From JBEAUL01 sp041161475 (lineage in GTDB: Bacteria > Pseudomonadota > Gammaproteobacteria > UBA6186 > Azoamicaceae), in the NCBI GenBank assembly GCA_041161475.1, contig JBEAUL010000023.1, positions 1 through 14,807 on the forward strand: a stretch of 14,807 bases of DNA. Reading direction: 5' to 3'. Within the stretch, counting starts at the first letter, position 1; each line of letters starts with the position of its first letter. The translations under genes and the position numbers were made by a program. Of this stretch, positions 1 through 7,851 are shown in pieces. The notes beneath the pieces were generated by a model. It had not been told where the DNA came from. It did not search any database and was given only the letters and a program-made list of their open reading frames with translations.

Positions 1-942
1 GTTAAATAAGTAAGAATTCACAGCTTCGCTGAGGCTGAGTTCAGAGTCTGCCACTTGAATAGGACATAAAGAGCCTCCCAGGGTTTCTTGCAGTTGGCGA
101 ATAATTTGCGTTGTATTTAAAAATGCTTTTTCATGATATAAAAAAACATGTGCATTATTTACTGAAATAACATCATTGTGAAAGACACCTACATCAATCG
201 CAACTGGGTTTTGTTGGGCAAAGATGACTTGATGCGTATTTAAGCCATGACGTCTTGCAATGGCCATGCTTGCTTCTAAGGTTTGTCGCGCAGGAAATCG
301 ATAACTGGTTCTTGCATTGTCAAAAGAAGGCTTTCCGTACACAAACAAGTGTACTCCTTCATCGGAATGAGGGGAAACAAAACGAAGGTGGTTTGCAGCG
401 CCTTCATCACTAAACGTTTGTTGCTGTGGCAGTGGATCGTAAATGGTAAACAAATCGACGGATTTAAAGACTGATTTAAGTATTTTTTTTGTAAAGGAGG
501 GTTCTAAGCTTCGATGTAAATGGCTGATTAGGTTTGCAGGTGTGATATGTATTTTTCCATCTACGGTATCTACACTAGGTGCTACCGTAGCAGCATTGGC
601 TACCCACATTGCAGAGGCTGAAAACGCAGCGCTCAGTAATTCAATTTGGTGTGTATAAGCGCTGCGCAAAATATCCTCAGTTTTACCTGAAAAACCCAAT
701 TCTCGTAAAAAACCGAGATGGGGTCGATAATGTGGTGGTAAAATGGCTTGTGGAATGCCTAATTGCATTAATACATGCATTTTATGTAGGCCTTGTAGGG
801 CCGCCATTTTAGGATTCGCAACCCGATGCTTGTGTTTTATTGAAGCTATATTGCCGTAAGCAAGTCCACCATAATGGTGCGTATTGCCAACAATACTGTC
901 AAAATTGACATCAATAGTTTTTTTTGTATCAACACTGTTCAT
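1..942 (-). CDS. astB: N-succinylarginine dihydrolase AstB (3' end cut by window edge)
   Basis: AstB is the second enzyme of the AST pathway. It hydrolyses N-succinylarginine to N-succinylornithine with release of two ammonia and CO2, in the cytoplasm. I translated the reverse strand from ATG at 942 and the frame stays open for 314 codons to position 1. The enterobacterial protein is about 447 residues, so roughly 70% is present. Recognisable blocks are NFDSIVGNTHHYGGLAYGN (13-31), MWVANAATVAPSVDT (112-126), DEGAANH (179-185), RFPARQT (215-221) and FAQQNPVAIDVGVFHNDVI (241-259). From family knowledge the catalytic triad is Glu/His/Cys; Glu180 and His255 are present and the Cys would lie beyond the edge. 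The start codon overlaps the astD stop in an ATGA, implying translational coupling. Gene identity is very sure. Confidence 0.96.
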   Translation of the reverse strand, partial: MNSVDTKKTIDVNFDSIVGNTHHYGGLAYGNIASIKHKHRVANPKMAALQGLHKMHVLMQLGIPQAILPPHYRPHLGFLRELGFSGKTEDILRSAYTHQIELLSAAFSASAMWVANAATVAPSVDTVDGKIHITPANLISHLHRSLEPSFTKKILKSVFKSVDLFTIYDPLPQQQTFSDEGAANHLRFVSPHSDEGVHLFVYGKPSFDNARTSYRFPARQTLEASMAIARRHGLNTHQVIFAQQNPVAIDVGVFHNDVISVNNAHVFLYHEKAFLNTTQIIRQLQETLGGSLCPIQVADSELSLSEAVNSYLFN

Positions 943-2357
943 AAAGGCATTCCAGGCAATGGGTGTGATAAGGGTTCTAGATGTTCAGCTTCTTGACTGG
1001 CAACAGGGTATGCGCAGTAATCTGCTGCAAAATAGGCGCTCGGACGAAAGTTTCCACTTTTTCCGATCCCACCAAATGGAGCTGCACTGTTGGCCCCGGT
1101 TAATGGCCTGTTCCAATTCACTATCCCTGCATGGCTATGTGCAAAAAAATGTGCATGCTTTTCTGGATCTGTTGTAAAAATACCCGCAGATAGCCCAAAT
1201 TGTGTCCTATTGGAAACAGCAATCGCTTCCTCAAAGTGACGTACCCAAATAACTTGTAAAATGGGTCCAAATATTTCCTCATCAGGTAATGAGGAAATCC
1301 CACTGACGTCTATAATCGTTGGATAAATCCAAGCAGGGTCTCGTTGTTTTAAGGCAATAAGAGGCTTTCCTCCTGCCGATACCAGCGTATTGTATCGCGC
1401 GATAATTTGTTTACTCGCATCAGATGAAATGACTGGCCCAAGAAAAGGTTCAGGCGTGTCTGTATAGGACCCAACCACCAGTTGTTTTGTTTTTTCTAAT
1501 AATAGATCTAAAAAACGACGATTTTCTGGGGTATCGATGATGATTAATCGTCTTGCACAAGAACAGCGTTGTCCAGTTGTAATAAAGGCAGAAATCATTA
1601 CTTGCTGACAAGCTGCTGAATTATTCTCAAGGTCATGTATAATCAGGGGGTTGTTTCCCCCCATCTCTAGGGCCAATATTTTACCAGTATCACCAGACAT
1701 TAGGCGGTGTAAAGATAAGCCAACAGAGGCACTGCCTGTAAATAATATGCCAGATAAACCCGGTTCTGCTGCCAGTGCTTTACCCGTACTCGCATCCCCT
1801 TGTGCAATTTGTAAAACCCCTTGTGGCAGGCCTGCCATGTCCCAAACAGAAGCCATTCGTTCTGCAATGCGTGGCGTTAATTCGCTGGGTTTAAAAATGA
1901 CGCAATTTCCTGCCAGTAAAGCCGGTACAATGTGGCCATTCGGCAAATGAACTGGAAAATTAAACGGTCCATAAACCGCGAGTATTCCATGCGGTTTATA
2001 TCGAACAACTGAACGGATGTTACCTGTTGTGATGACAGACTCTTTGCAACGCTCTTCGTAGGCTTTTATTGAAATACTCACCTTTTGAATAGCAGATTCG
2101 ATTTCGTTGTCAGATTCCCATAGGGGCTTTCCTGTTTCTTCAGATAATTCAGGAATAAGGCTCGCTTTTTCTTCACGAAGCTGTTTCGCATAACGCTCTA
2201 AAATCAAAATGCGGTCAAAAATGGGGGTTGTAGCCCAGGATTTAAGCGCCTCTCCTGCGATTGCGATTTGTTTCGACAACATCTGTGGTGAGGTAATCGT
2301 ACCTTCCCAAATAACGGCATCTGTTGTCGGATTTTTAGATTGAAAACCTTGACTCAT
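939..2357 (-). CDS. astD: N-succinylglutamate 5-semialdehyde dehydrogenase AstD
   Basis: This NAD-dependent aldehyde dehydrogenase oxidises N-succinylglutamate semialdehyde to N-succinylglutamate, the fourth AST step. The 472 residues are slightly shorter than the roughly 490 of enteric AstD. Landmarks of the ALDH superfamily are visible: GPFNFPVHLPNGH (130-142) with the oxyanion Asn133, LFTGSASVG (205-213, cofactor loop), LEMGGNNP (230-237) with general base Glu231, GQRCSCARR (262-270) with nucleophile Cys265, and EEIFGPI in the C-terminal half. The GQRC.CARR form is characteristic of AstD within the superfamily. The ATG at 2357 lies 13 nt after the astA stop, with an AAGGA motif about 12 nt upstream that overlaps the end of astA. 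The stop overlaps the astB start. No defect is seen. Confidence 0.96.
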   Translation of the reverse strand: MSQGFQSKNPTTDAVIWEGTITSPQMLSKQIAIAGEALKSWATTPIFDRILILERYAKQLREEKASLIPELSEETGKPLWESDNEIESAIQKVSISIKAYEERCKESVITTGNIRSVVRYKPHGILAVYGPFNFPVHLPNGHIVPALLAGNCVIFKPSELTPRIAERMASVWDMAGLPQGVLQIAQGDASTGKALAAEPGLSGILFTGSASVGLSLHRLMSGDTGKILALEMGGNNPLIIHDLENNSAACQQVMISAFITTGQRCSCARRLIIIDTPENRRFLDLLLEKTKQLVVGSYTDTPEPFLGPVISSDASKQIIARYNTLVSAGGKPLIALKQRDPAWIYPTIIDVSGISSLPDEEIFGPILQVIWVRHFEEAIAVSNRTQFGLSAGIFTTDPEKHAHFFAHSHAGIVNWNRPLTGANSAAPFGGIGKSGNFRPSAYFAADYCAYPVASQEAEHLEPLSHPLPGMPL

Positions 2358-2370
2358 TAATAGGTCATCC

Positions 2371-3420
2371 TTATAAAAAGGGGCAAATACGTATGGTATC
2401 GCCTATAGAAATGCCGAGGCGTTTTGCTGCAACGGTGTGTAAGGTACAGGCTTCTCCTGTGATTGCAATTTCACCAACCGTTGCTAAAAATAAGTGCTGT
2501 TGATGTGTGCTAGGTGTGTTGCTAATGAGTGCCCAAGTAGGCGATTTTATCTTGCTTTGAATATCTTGGACGCTAAGTACTCGATTGTTTTGAATGGTAC
2601 GAATATGATCTGTTTGCGCCTCGATAATTGGGCCAGCATCAAAAATATCAATATAAGCATGATATTCAAAATTTTCTGCCAATAAGAAATGTAAAGCAGG
2701 CTCTGTGTTTGGGTGCACTTTTCCGATAACTTCTTGGGTTTCTTTGTTTAAAAATTGGGTATAAATAGGGTATTTTGGCATTAAATCCACGATAAATTGC
2801 CTGTTTGTGGTGGCTCTTAAATAATCCGCTTCACTGAATGTCATGTCAAAAAAAGGTTTTACCAAACCATTCCAAAAAGGAGATTCTCCCTGTTTGTCAC
2901 AAAAACCATGCATTTGAGCGATAAAGTGTTCGGGGAATTGTGATAAATAGGTCGCAATAAATAAAAATCGAGCACGGGATAAAAATGCCCCACGATATTT
3001 CTTACGCTCATCTGGGGTGATAAATAAGGAACAAAGTTCACCGGATGCCTGGTGGTCATTCACGAGAGAGAGCACTGAAAATTCTTTGAATGTATTCAGT
3101 GATTGGCAAGCATGCACCATTTTTGAGACTTTATATTGATAAAAAGGGGAGTGGTTACCGGCATAGGGCTTAATTCCACAGGTGCCAATTAAAGTATTGT
3201 CTGCCTCTCTGACTAAGCCAAATAAAAACAACTGTTCATCTTGCGGAATTTGCCCTTTAAAGCTGGATTCAACACGCGATAATTTTTCTGTTAATATCGC
3301 TTTATTTGCAGGCAGTGAAGTTAAAGTAATATCACTGTTGCTTAATATCTCAAGTAACCTATCTACATCTGATAAACACAGAGGTCTTATAAAAACAGCC
3401 GTATCAATGGGTGCTGACAT
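2371..3420 (-). CDS. astA: Arginine N-succinyltransferase AstA
   Basis: AstA transfers succinyl from succinyl-CoA to the alpha-amino group of arginine, committing it to the AST pathway. From ATG at 3420 it has 349 residues, close to the roughly 344 of E. coli AstA. Family blocks are LTSLPAN (33-39), GELCSLFITPDER (127-139, acyltransferase core), SPFW (180-183), LMPKYPIY (213-220), IGKVHP (232-237) and YIDIFDAGP (256-264). An in-frame TTG at 3444 would add eight residues, but the ATG at 3420 is preferred: it has AAGGA six bases upstream and matches the family N-terminus (FIRPL shortly after Met). The start lies 17 bases inside the end of the upstream M20 gene, so translation is probably coupled. 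The short C-terminal ICPFL ending looks complete. Confidence 0.95.
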   Translation of the reverse strand: MSAPIDTAVFIRPLCLSDVDRLLEILSNSDITLTSLPANKAILTEKLSRVESSFKGQIPQDEQLFLFGLVREADNTLIGTCGIKPYAGNHSPFYQYKVSKMVHACQSLNTFKEFSVLSLVNDHQASGELCSLFITPDERKKYRGAFLSRARFLFIATYLSQFPEHFIAQMHGFCDKQGESPFWNGLVKPFFDMTFSEADYLRATTNRQFIVDLMPKYPIYTQFLNKETQEVIGKVHPNTEPALHFLLAENFEYHAYIDIFDAGPIIEAQTDHIRTIQNNRVLSVQDIQSKIKSPTWALISNTPSTHQQHLFLATVGEIAITGEACTLHTVAAKRLGISIGDTIRICPFL

Positions 3421-4606
3421 GAAAATCCTTATGATGTTGCGCAAGCGTTTTTAATAGAGAAACAATTAATTCTAAGCGTTGTAATAAGCTGGGTATCTTG
3501 CAGTACTCTTGTTGGCTATGTAAATGTCCGCCACAAACACCTAAGGTATCTATATTGGGTAGATTTGCTTGTGAGAGTAAATTGTTACCATCGCAACAAC
3601 CACCACTGGATCGTTTTTGGATAGATTGCCCAACCTTTGTCGCGGCCTCATCTAAATACCCAAATAATTGGTTAAGCGCAGGCGTAATCAATTTAGGAGG
3701 CCTGCCAAAGGCTCCTTGCAATTCAAAGCGAACAGGAAAGGTAGACTCAAAAGACTGAATTAAACGCTTTAATTGGGTCATGACCCATTCACCTTGTGTT
3801 GCCTCAGTAATACGAATGTCTAAGGTACAACTGGCTTTTTCTGCAACGGCATTATCGGCTTCTCCTCCAATAATGCGACCAATATTAACGGTAACCCCTG
3901 GTTTATTCCCATTGATTGCATGGATATCTTGAATTAAAGCAGATAATCCCACAATCGCACTGTGTCCTTCCGAAAAGGCTCGCCCGGCATGTGCAGCCTT
4001 ACCGGTTGCCCGAATCACAAAATGACCACTGCCTTTTCTATCGTATGCCATCGACCCTGCTTCATCCATCGCTGGTTCAAAGACAAGTCCTGCATGAAAT
4101 GCGGGTGCCCATTCCAGTAAATAAGGCATGGAACCGCTAGATCCGATTTCTTCATCCGGTGTAATCACGACTTTCCAGCCAACGTGCTTAGATTCGGGTG
4201 TCGTTTCAAATATTTTTAGGGCTTGTAGCAGTAGACAAAGCCCTCCTTTCATGTCAGCAACGCCTGGACCATATAATGTATCTGCTGTTCTTGTGACGTG
4301 CTGAAAGGGGTGATGTTGATCGAAGACAGTATCCATATGCCCTACCAATAACAGCTGTAGGTCTGCTTCTGGACGTTTTTGAACAGTGAGTAATTCTGCG
4401 GCTGGTAAGGTTCGAATCCCTGTTAAATCCGGTTTTAGGCTGGGTTTAACTGGGTACGTGCGCAAGACACCCCCCAAACAAGAAAAGGCTTTTTTGAGCA
4501 CTGCCTGCATTTGTTGTAACCCATGTAAATGCCAGGAACCAGAGTTAATGGCCGACCATTCAGTAATTTGATCGACCATCTCGGTGAGCAGTGTTGTCTG
4601 TTGCAT
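3404..4606 (-). CDS. M20-family zinc metallohydrolase, glutamate carboxypeptidase (CPG2)-like, first gene of the ast operon
   Basis: This is a 400-residue di-zinc M20 peptidase/deacylase. The metal-binding set reads in order: HMD (His90, Asp92), GPGVADMKGG with bridging Asp118, DEE (151-153, catalytic Glu152 and metal Glu153), FEPA with Glu177, and a final HSQQEY with His363. GKAAHAGRA (202-210) marks the dimerisation/lid domain. SSGGCCDGNN and the C-terminal layout resemble carboxypeptidase G2 and related N-acyl-glutamate hydrolases more than ArgE or DapE, as I recall those families. No signal peptide is seen, so it is probably cytoplasmic. As first gene of the AST cluster with a 17 bp overlap into astA, a role in the pathway is likely. 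I infer that it could remove succinate from N-succinylglutamate, the job of AstE, which is an unrelated M14-type enzyme. A general N-acyl amino acid hydrolase is the alternative. The ATG at 4606 has only a weak ribosome site. Confidence 0.85.
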   Translation of the reverse strand: MQQTTLLTEMVDQITEWSAINSGSWHLHGLQQMQAVLKKAFSCLGGVLRTYPVKPSLKPDLTGIRTLPAAELLTVQKRPEADLQLLLVGHMDTVFDQHHPFQHVTRTADTLYGPGVADMKGGLCLLLQALKIFETTPESKHVGWKVVITPDEEIGSSGSMPYLLEWAPAFHAGLVFEPAMDEAGSMAYDRKGSGHFVIRATGKAAHAGRAFSEGHSAIVGLSALIQDIHAINGNKPGVTVNIGRIIGGEADNAVAEKASCTLDIRITEATQGEWVMTQLKRLIQSFESTFPVRFELQGAFGRPPKLITPALNQLFGYLDEAATKVGQSIQKRSSGGCCDGNNLLSQANLPNIDTLGVCGGHLHSQQEYCKIPSLLQRLELIVSLLKTLAQHHKDFHVSTH

Positions 4607-4610
4607 TCAT

Positions 4611-4661
4611 TATGCTCGCTAAAAAAATGACGCTTGTTGTTATGCTCTCTAAAAAAAATGA
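4611..4661. repeat. Two imperfect tandem repeats (30 bp period) in the ast operon leader
   Basis: TATGCTCGCTAAAAAAATGA (4611-4630) is repeated as TATGCTCTCTAAAAAAAATGA (4641-4661), starting exactly 30 bp apart, with one substitution and one extra A. The pair fills most of the 70 bp gap between the cyclase stop and the M20 start. On the transcribed (minus) strand each copy ends in a GCATAA that could serve as a weak -10 element. A 30 bp period is about three helical turns, so both copies would present the same face of DNA. It could be a paired regulator site, a duplicated promoter, or a simple tandem duplication. Confidence 0.7.
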
Positions 4662-4676
4662 AGCAACGCAACTGAG

Positions 4677-6200
4677 TTATTTTTTCTCTGCTAACAAAGA
4701 GACCATTAATTGCTGGGCTATTAGGGCAGATTTTTCGATGAGGTGATTCTCTAAATGCCCGCGGTCTTCACCAGATAATCGGTCTAAAACATGACGACCA
4801 GACTGACTGAGTGCCACAAAATCCCTATTTTTAGGGACATGAAATCGGTCTAAGACGGTGAGGGTGCCTGGTTTTTCGGATACATGCAGATCATCATTGA
4901 TGGGCAATACGGGCGGCTCTGTACCGAATGTCGTTTGCCACTTTAGCTGTTGTTGCTCTGCCAACGCTTTCCATTTATCTGGATAGCCACTGTAACTGGA
5001 TTCAGTCCATTTTGGATGAATTTCTAGAAAATGTTCAGATAAAAAATGTGGGCCAATGTTTACTCCATTGTTATTAGGATTATCGATCAGTTGTAATATT
5101 TCACTTTCATTTTCCGTTAAAATGATTTGGCCATTAATGAAATGGAGTACCAAACCATCCAAGCTTTCTGGTCGATAAGGGGTACGATTTTCTGGGCCGT
5201 GTTGAAAAAGATGGTTAATATACGGATCTTGATATTCTATATTGCCCATCAATACGCTTAAGTATTCCCAAGGCGTGATCACACCGACATCACTTGTTTG
5301 ACGATTGGCTAAAATCGCCTCCCCCAAGGCATCATCCAGTTTTTTGTTTTCAACGAGTGAGTCAACTAAAGATGTTATGGCGTTGTTGAGTATATCCATA
5401 TTGCCCGGGACTTGTGTATTGATGGGGGTTTGAGCCAAGGGGATAAGTGCTGTTGGTAATGCTTTTTCAGGTAACCCTACCCATAACATATCCCAATCAC
5501 TGGTATAGGGCTTTTTTGTATTATCTGAATACACCATCACAGGCATGGGTTCGATACCTGGTGTTTCACTAAAGGTAGCGTATAGAGGATAATTTTTGTT
5601 AAGGGCATCGATTTTAGCACCATAGCGGGTTTCATCCCAATTGGCCGTTAATTGGGTGAGCGCTTCGAGTGCTTTTTTATCTTGAGATGGGTCGGGAATG
5701 TCTATTTCACGCGTAAATCGCGTATGTAACGGCGTGGTATTGGTAATGCCTTCGGATAGGCAAATAAGAAACTGGCCTTTAAAAGCCTCATTTTTGTGTG
5801 GTGACAGCACAGAAAAAGTCAGTTGTCCTGTTTCGTCATCGAAATCTGTTATCTGGTAGTCTTTGCCCAGACGCAAAAAGAGATCGCGCAGACTGGTTTG
5901 CTCTTGCACTACCTGGTGGTTAACATGTGCTGGATTGGTTTTTGGGGGGGATAATATGCCTTGGCTGTTAATCCGACCAAAAGTATTATCTAGGGTGATA
6001 TGCCCGGTTGTCGGCCCCCAATTGCTGCTCTTTACTTTTACATCCATGCTTTTGGCCGCCCCTAATTCTGCATATCGTTGCGTGGGTTGATTGGGCGTGC
6101 GTAACGCAATTGGGCCCAGATCGCGAGATTGTCTGGCCAAATTTTCTGCAAATACACGCTGGATGCCACTTTGATTGATCGCGTTTAAACCCATTTTCAT
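4677..6200 (-). CDS. Class II nucleotidyl cyclase toxin/effector (edema factor / CyaA / ExoY family)
   Basis: The 507 residues carry the ordered motifs of toxin adenylate/nucleotidyl cyclases. These are ALR (Arg34), then GAAK (Lys50) and VKVKSSNWGPTTG (54-66, Lys57), matching the edema-factor ATKG..VHGKSSDWGP block. Then come YTSDWDM (232-238) with Asp235 and Asp237 for the metal-binding DxD, GVIT (306-309), and FQHGPENRTPY (332-342) with His334 followed by PE (344-345), like the QHGTEQ..FPE loop. Family members make cAMP or other cyclic nucleotides inside eukaryotic cells after activation by calmodulin (EF, CyaA) or actin (ExoY). Lys55 occupies the EF His351 position. The EF Asn583 position in the ribose loop is not clearly conserved. 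Lys57 to Asp235 is about 50 residues longer than in CyaA. Residues about 396-507 match nothing I know and could hold an export signal; there is no Sec signal or RTX repeat. The ATG at 6200 has a strong AGGAGG six bases upstream. Activator, product and secretion route are unknown. Confidence 0.87.
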   Translation of the reverse strand: MKMGLNAINQSGIQRVFAENLARQSRDLGPIALRTPNQPTQRYAELGAAKSMDVKVKSSNWGPTTGHITLDNTFGRINSQGILSPPKTNPAHVNHQVVQEQTSLRDLFLRLGKDYQITDFDDETGQLTFSVLSPHKNEAFKGQFLICLSEGITNTTPLHTRFTREIDIPDPSQDKKALEALTQLTANWDETRYGAKIDALNKNYPLYATFSETPGIEPMPVMVYSDNTKKPYTSDWDMLWVGLPEKALPTALIPLAQTPINTQVPGNMDILNNAITSLVDSLVENKKLDDALGEAILANRQTSDVGVITPWEYLSVLMGNIEYQDPYINHLFQHGPENRTPYRPESLDGLVLHFINGQIILTENESEILQLIDNPNNNGVNIGPHFLSEHFLEIHPKWTESSYSGYPDKWKALAEQQQLKWQTTFGTEPPVLPINDDLHVSEKPGTLTVLDRFHVPKNRDFVALSQSGRHVLDRLSGEDRGHLENHLIEKSALIAQQLMVSLLAEKK

Positions 6201-6287
6201 GCATAACCTCCTAAGATTCAGGATAGTGTTGACGCACAGCTGAGTATAGACGACCTATTAAGAAAGGGGTGTTTTATGCGAGGTAAT

Positions 6288-7100
6288 TCACGCTTGTTTT
6301 ATTTTGAAAGCATATAAACCGACAAAAATCAGGGTTGCTGTTATGACGATGCTCGGCCCCGTCGGAATATCTAAGACGTAAGAAGCCATAATGCCACCAC
6401 AATTGGCCACGATACCGATAATGCTGGCCAATACTGCCATTTGTTCGGGACTTTTTGCAAGCTGTCGTGCTGCAGCGGCTGGTACCACAAACAGCGTTGT
6501 TATCAGTAACACACCGATTAACTTAACTGCGATTGCAAATACCAAGGCCATCAGTAAAACAATACTGACTTTGGTGCGCGGTATAGAGATGCCTTCTACC
6601 TTGGCCAGATCTTCTTGTAGGGTAATGGTCAAAGCATTGTGCCAAACGGTTTTGAGCAAACACAGCGCAATAAAGACCGTGCCACCGATAACCCATAAAT
6701 CACTTTTTTGAATAGCCAAGATATCGCCATAAAGATAGCTCAGTAAATCTACCCGAACCCCTTGTTCCTGTAAGCCTGAGGCAACAATGAGCCCGGCAGC
6801 TAGGGTTGTTTGTGCCACAATGACCAGTAGGGTATCGTGGTCTAGGCTTTTTTGATGGGTAGATAAGCTTAAAAAAATCGCTATGAGTAAAGAGGTGCCT
6901 ACAAGACCAAGATAAATATTAAAATGAAACAGTAATGACAGCGTTAATCCTAATAATGTCGCATGTGCCAGTGCATCGCCAAAATTGGCCATACGTTGCC
7001 AAATCATAATAGAGCCTAATGGGCCTGCAATGCAGGCAATACCTGAACCCGCAAGCAATGCGTAAATCAAAAAATCGTATGTAAATAGCCCATTCAACAT
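6288..7100 (-). CDS. znuB: Zinc ABC transporter permease ZnuB
   Basis: This is the membrane component of the high-affinity zinc importer, 270 residues, the usual length for the ABC-3 (metal permease) family. Seven to nine hydrophobic segments are evident across the whole length, for example residues 10-35, 45-75, 90-110 and 130-152, with several more between 178 and 266. Family hallmarks are AGPLGSIMIWQRMANFGDALAHATLLG (25-51), where GDALAHA is diagnostic, LSYLYGDIL (119-127), and VKLIGVLLITTLFVVPAAAARQLA in the C-terminal half. It is the second gene of the znuCB unit, with 22 bp after the znuC stop. A GGGGAG stretch about ten bases before the ATG at 7100 can serve as ribosome site. I see no clear terminator before the downstream cyclase gene, 87 bp on. 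Confidence 0.95.
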   Translation of the reverse strand: MLNGLFTYDFLIYALLAGSGIACIAGPLGSIMIWQRMANFGDALAHATLLGLTLSLLFHFNIYLGLVGTSLLIAIFLSLSTHQKSLDHDTLLVIVAQTTLAAGLIVASGLQEQGVRVDLLSYLYGDILAIQKSDLWVIGGTVFIALCLLKTVWHNALTITLQEDLAKVEGISIPRTKVSIVLLMALVFAIAVKLIGVLLITTLFVVPAAAARQLAKSPEQMAVLASIIGIVANCGGIMASYVLDIPTGPSIVITATLIFVGLYAFKIKQA

Positions 7101-7122
7101 TCTCTATGCTCTCCCCTGTCTT

Positions 7123-7851
7123 CTAGTCATGTTGATGCGTGTGGCGATGGGCATAAACGGCCAAGCCATCCGGTGAATCTAGCCCGAAGAGGGCCAAAAA
7201 TGCCGGATCTTGGCTTACCGAACTTGGAGATCCAGAGCAACAAATATGGCCATTCACGCAAATAACCCGATCGGTACCCGCCATAACCATATGCAAGTCA
7301 TGAGAAACCATTAAGATACTGCAGCCTTCTTGATCGCGGATCTTTCTAATGCGTTCATACAAATTCGCTTGCCCCTGTACATCAGCCCCTTGCGCTGGCT
7401 CATCTAGCACCAGTAAATCGGGTTTATTTGCGAGGGCTCTGGCCAGTAAAACCCGTTGTCGTTCACCCCCAGATAAGCGATGTAAGCGATAGGGGAGAAG
7501 GGATTGGAGCGCCAGAGAATCAATAATCCCGGGTAAATTTGGGTGTGCAGCTTTGGGGGCCAGGTATAAAAATCGCTCAACGGTCATGGGAATGCTGGGC
7601 TCTATGACCATCTGTTGAGGCATGTAACCAATGCGTATGCCTGGTTTTTTCTTAATATTTCCTGAATAAATGGGTAACAAGGATAAAATAGCCCGTAATA
7701 GGGAGGATTTTCCTGCCCCATTAGGCCCAACCAATGTTACAATTTCCCGAGCTTGTATCGAAAAACTGACATGCGACAAAATAACGCGCTCATCAAATTT
7801 TAAGGTGAGGTTTTTAATATCAATCAGTGGCGTAGGGGAAACAGATGTCAT
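7123..7851 (-). CDS. znuC: Zinc ABC transporter ATP-binding protein ZnuC
   Basis: This ATPase of the zinc importer has 242 residues. Motifs are Walker A GPNGAGKSS (42-50), Q-loop MPQQ (77-80), signature LSGGERQRV (126-134), Walker B LLVLDEPAQGAD (146-157) and the H-loop in VSHDLHMV. The C-terminal tail is histidine-rich (AHRHTHQHD), as in several ZnuC proteins, and might bind zinc. The ATG at 7851 shares a CATG with the ATG of divergent znuA, so the 5' leader of each lies inside the other gene. No good Shine-Dalgarno precedes this ATG. It is transcribed with znuB. In this family, expression is normally repressed by Zur when zinc is plentiful; I could not find a convincing Zur operator here. 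Confidence 0.95.
   Translation of the reverse strand: MTSVSPTPLIDIKNLTLKFDERVILSHVSFSIQAREIVTLVGPNGAGKSSLLRAILSLLPIYSGNIKKKPGIRIGYMPQQMVIEPSIPMTVERFLYLAPKAAHPNLPGIIDSLALQSLLPYRLHRLSGGERQRVLLARALANKPDLLVLDEPAQGADVQGQANLYERIRKIRDQEGCSILMVSHDLHMVMAGTDRVICVNGHICCSGSPSSVSQDPAFLALFGLDSPDGLAVYAHRHTHQHD

Noticed and set aside
6201..6287. PmrA-like CTTAATA box or other effector regulator site upstream of the cyclase
   Set aside because: A single CTTAATA without the second half-site, and no well-spaced -35/-10 pair, so it is not supported.
7670..7849. In-frame extension of znuA upstream of 7850
   Set aside because: The extra 60 codons are antisense to conserved znuC sequence, and the signal peptide begins at the ATG at 7850.
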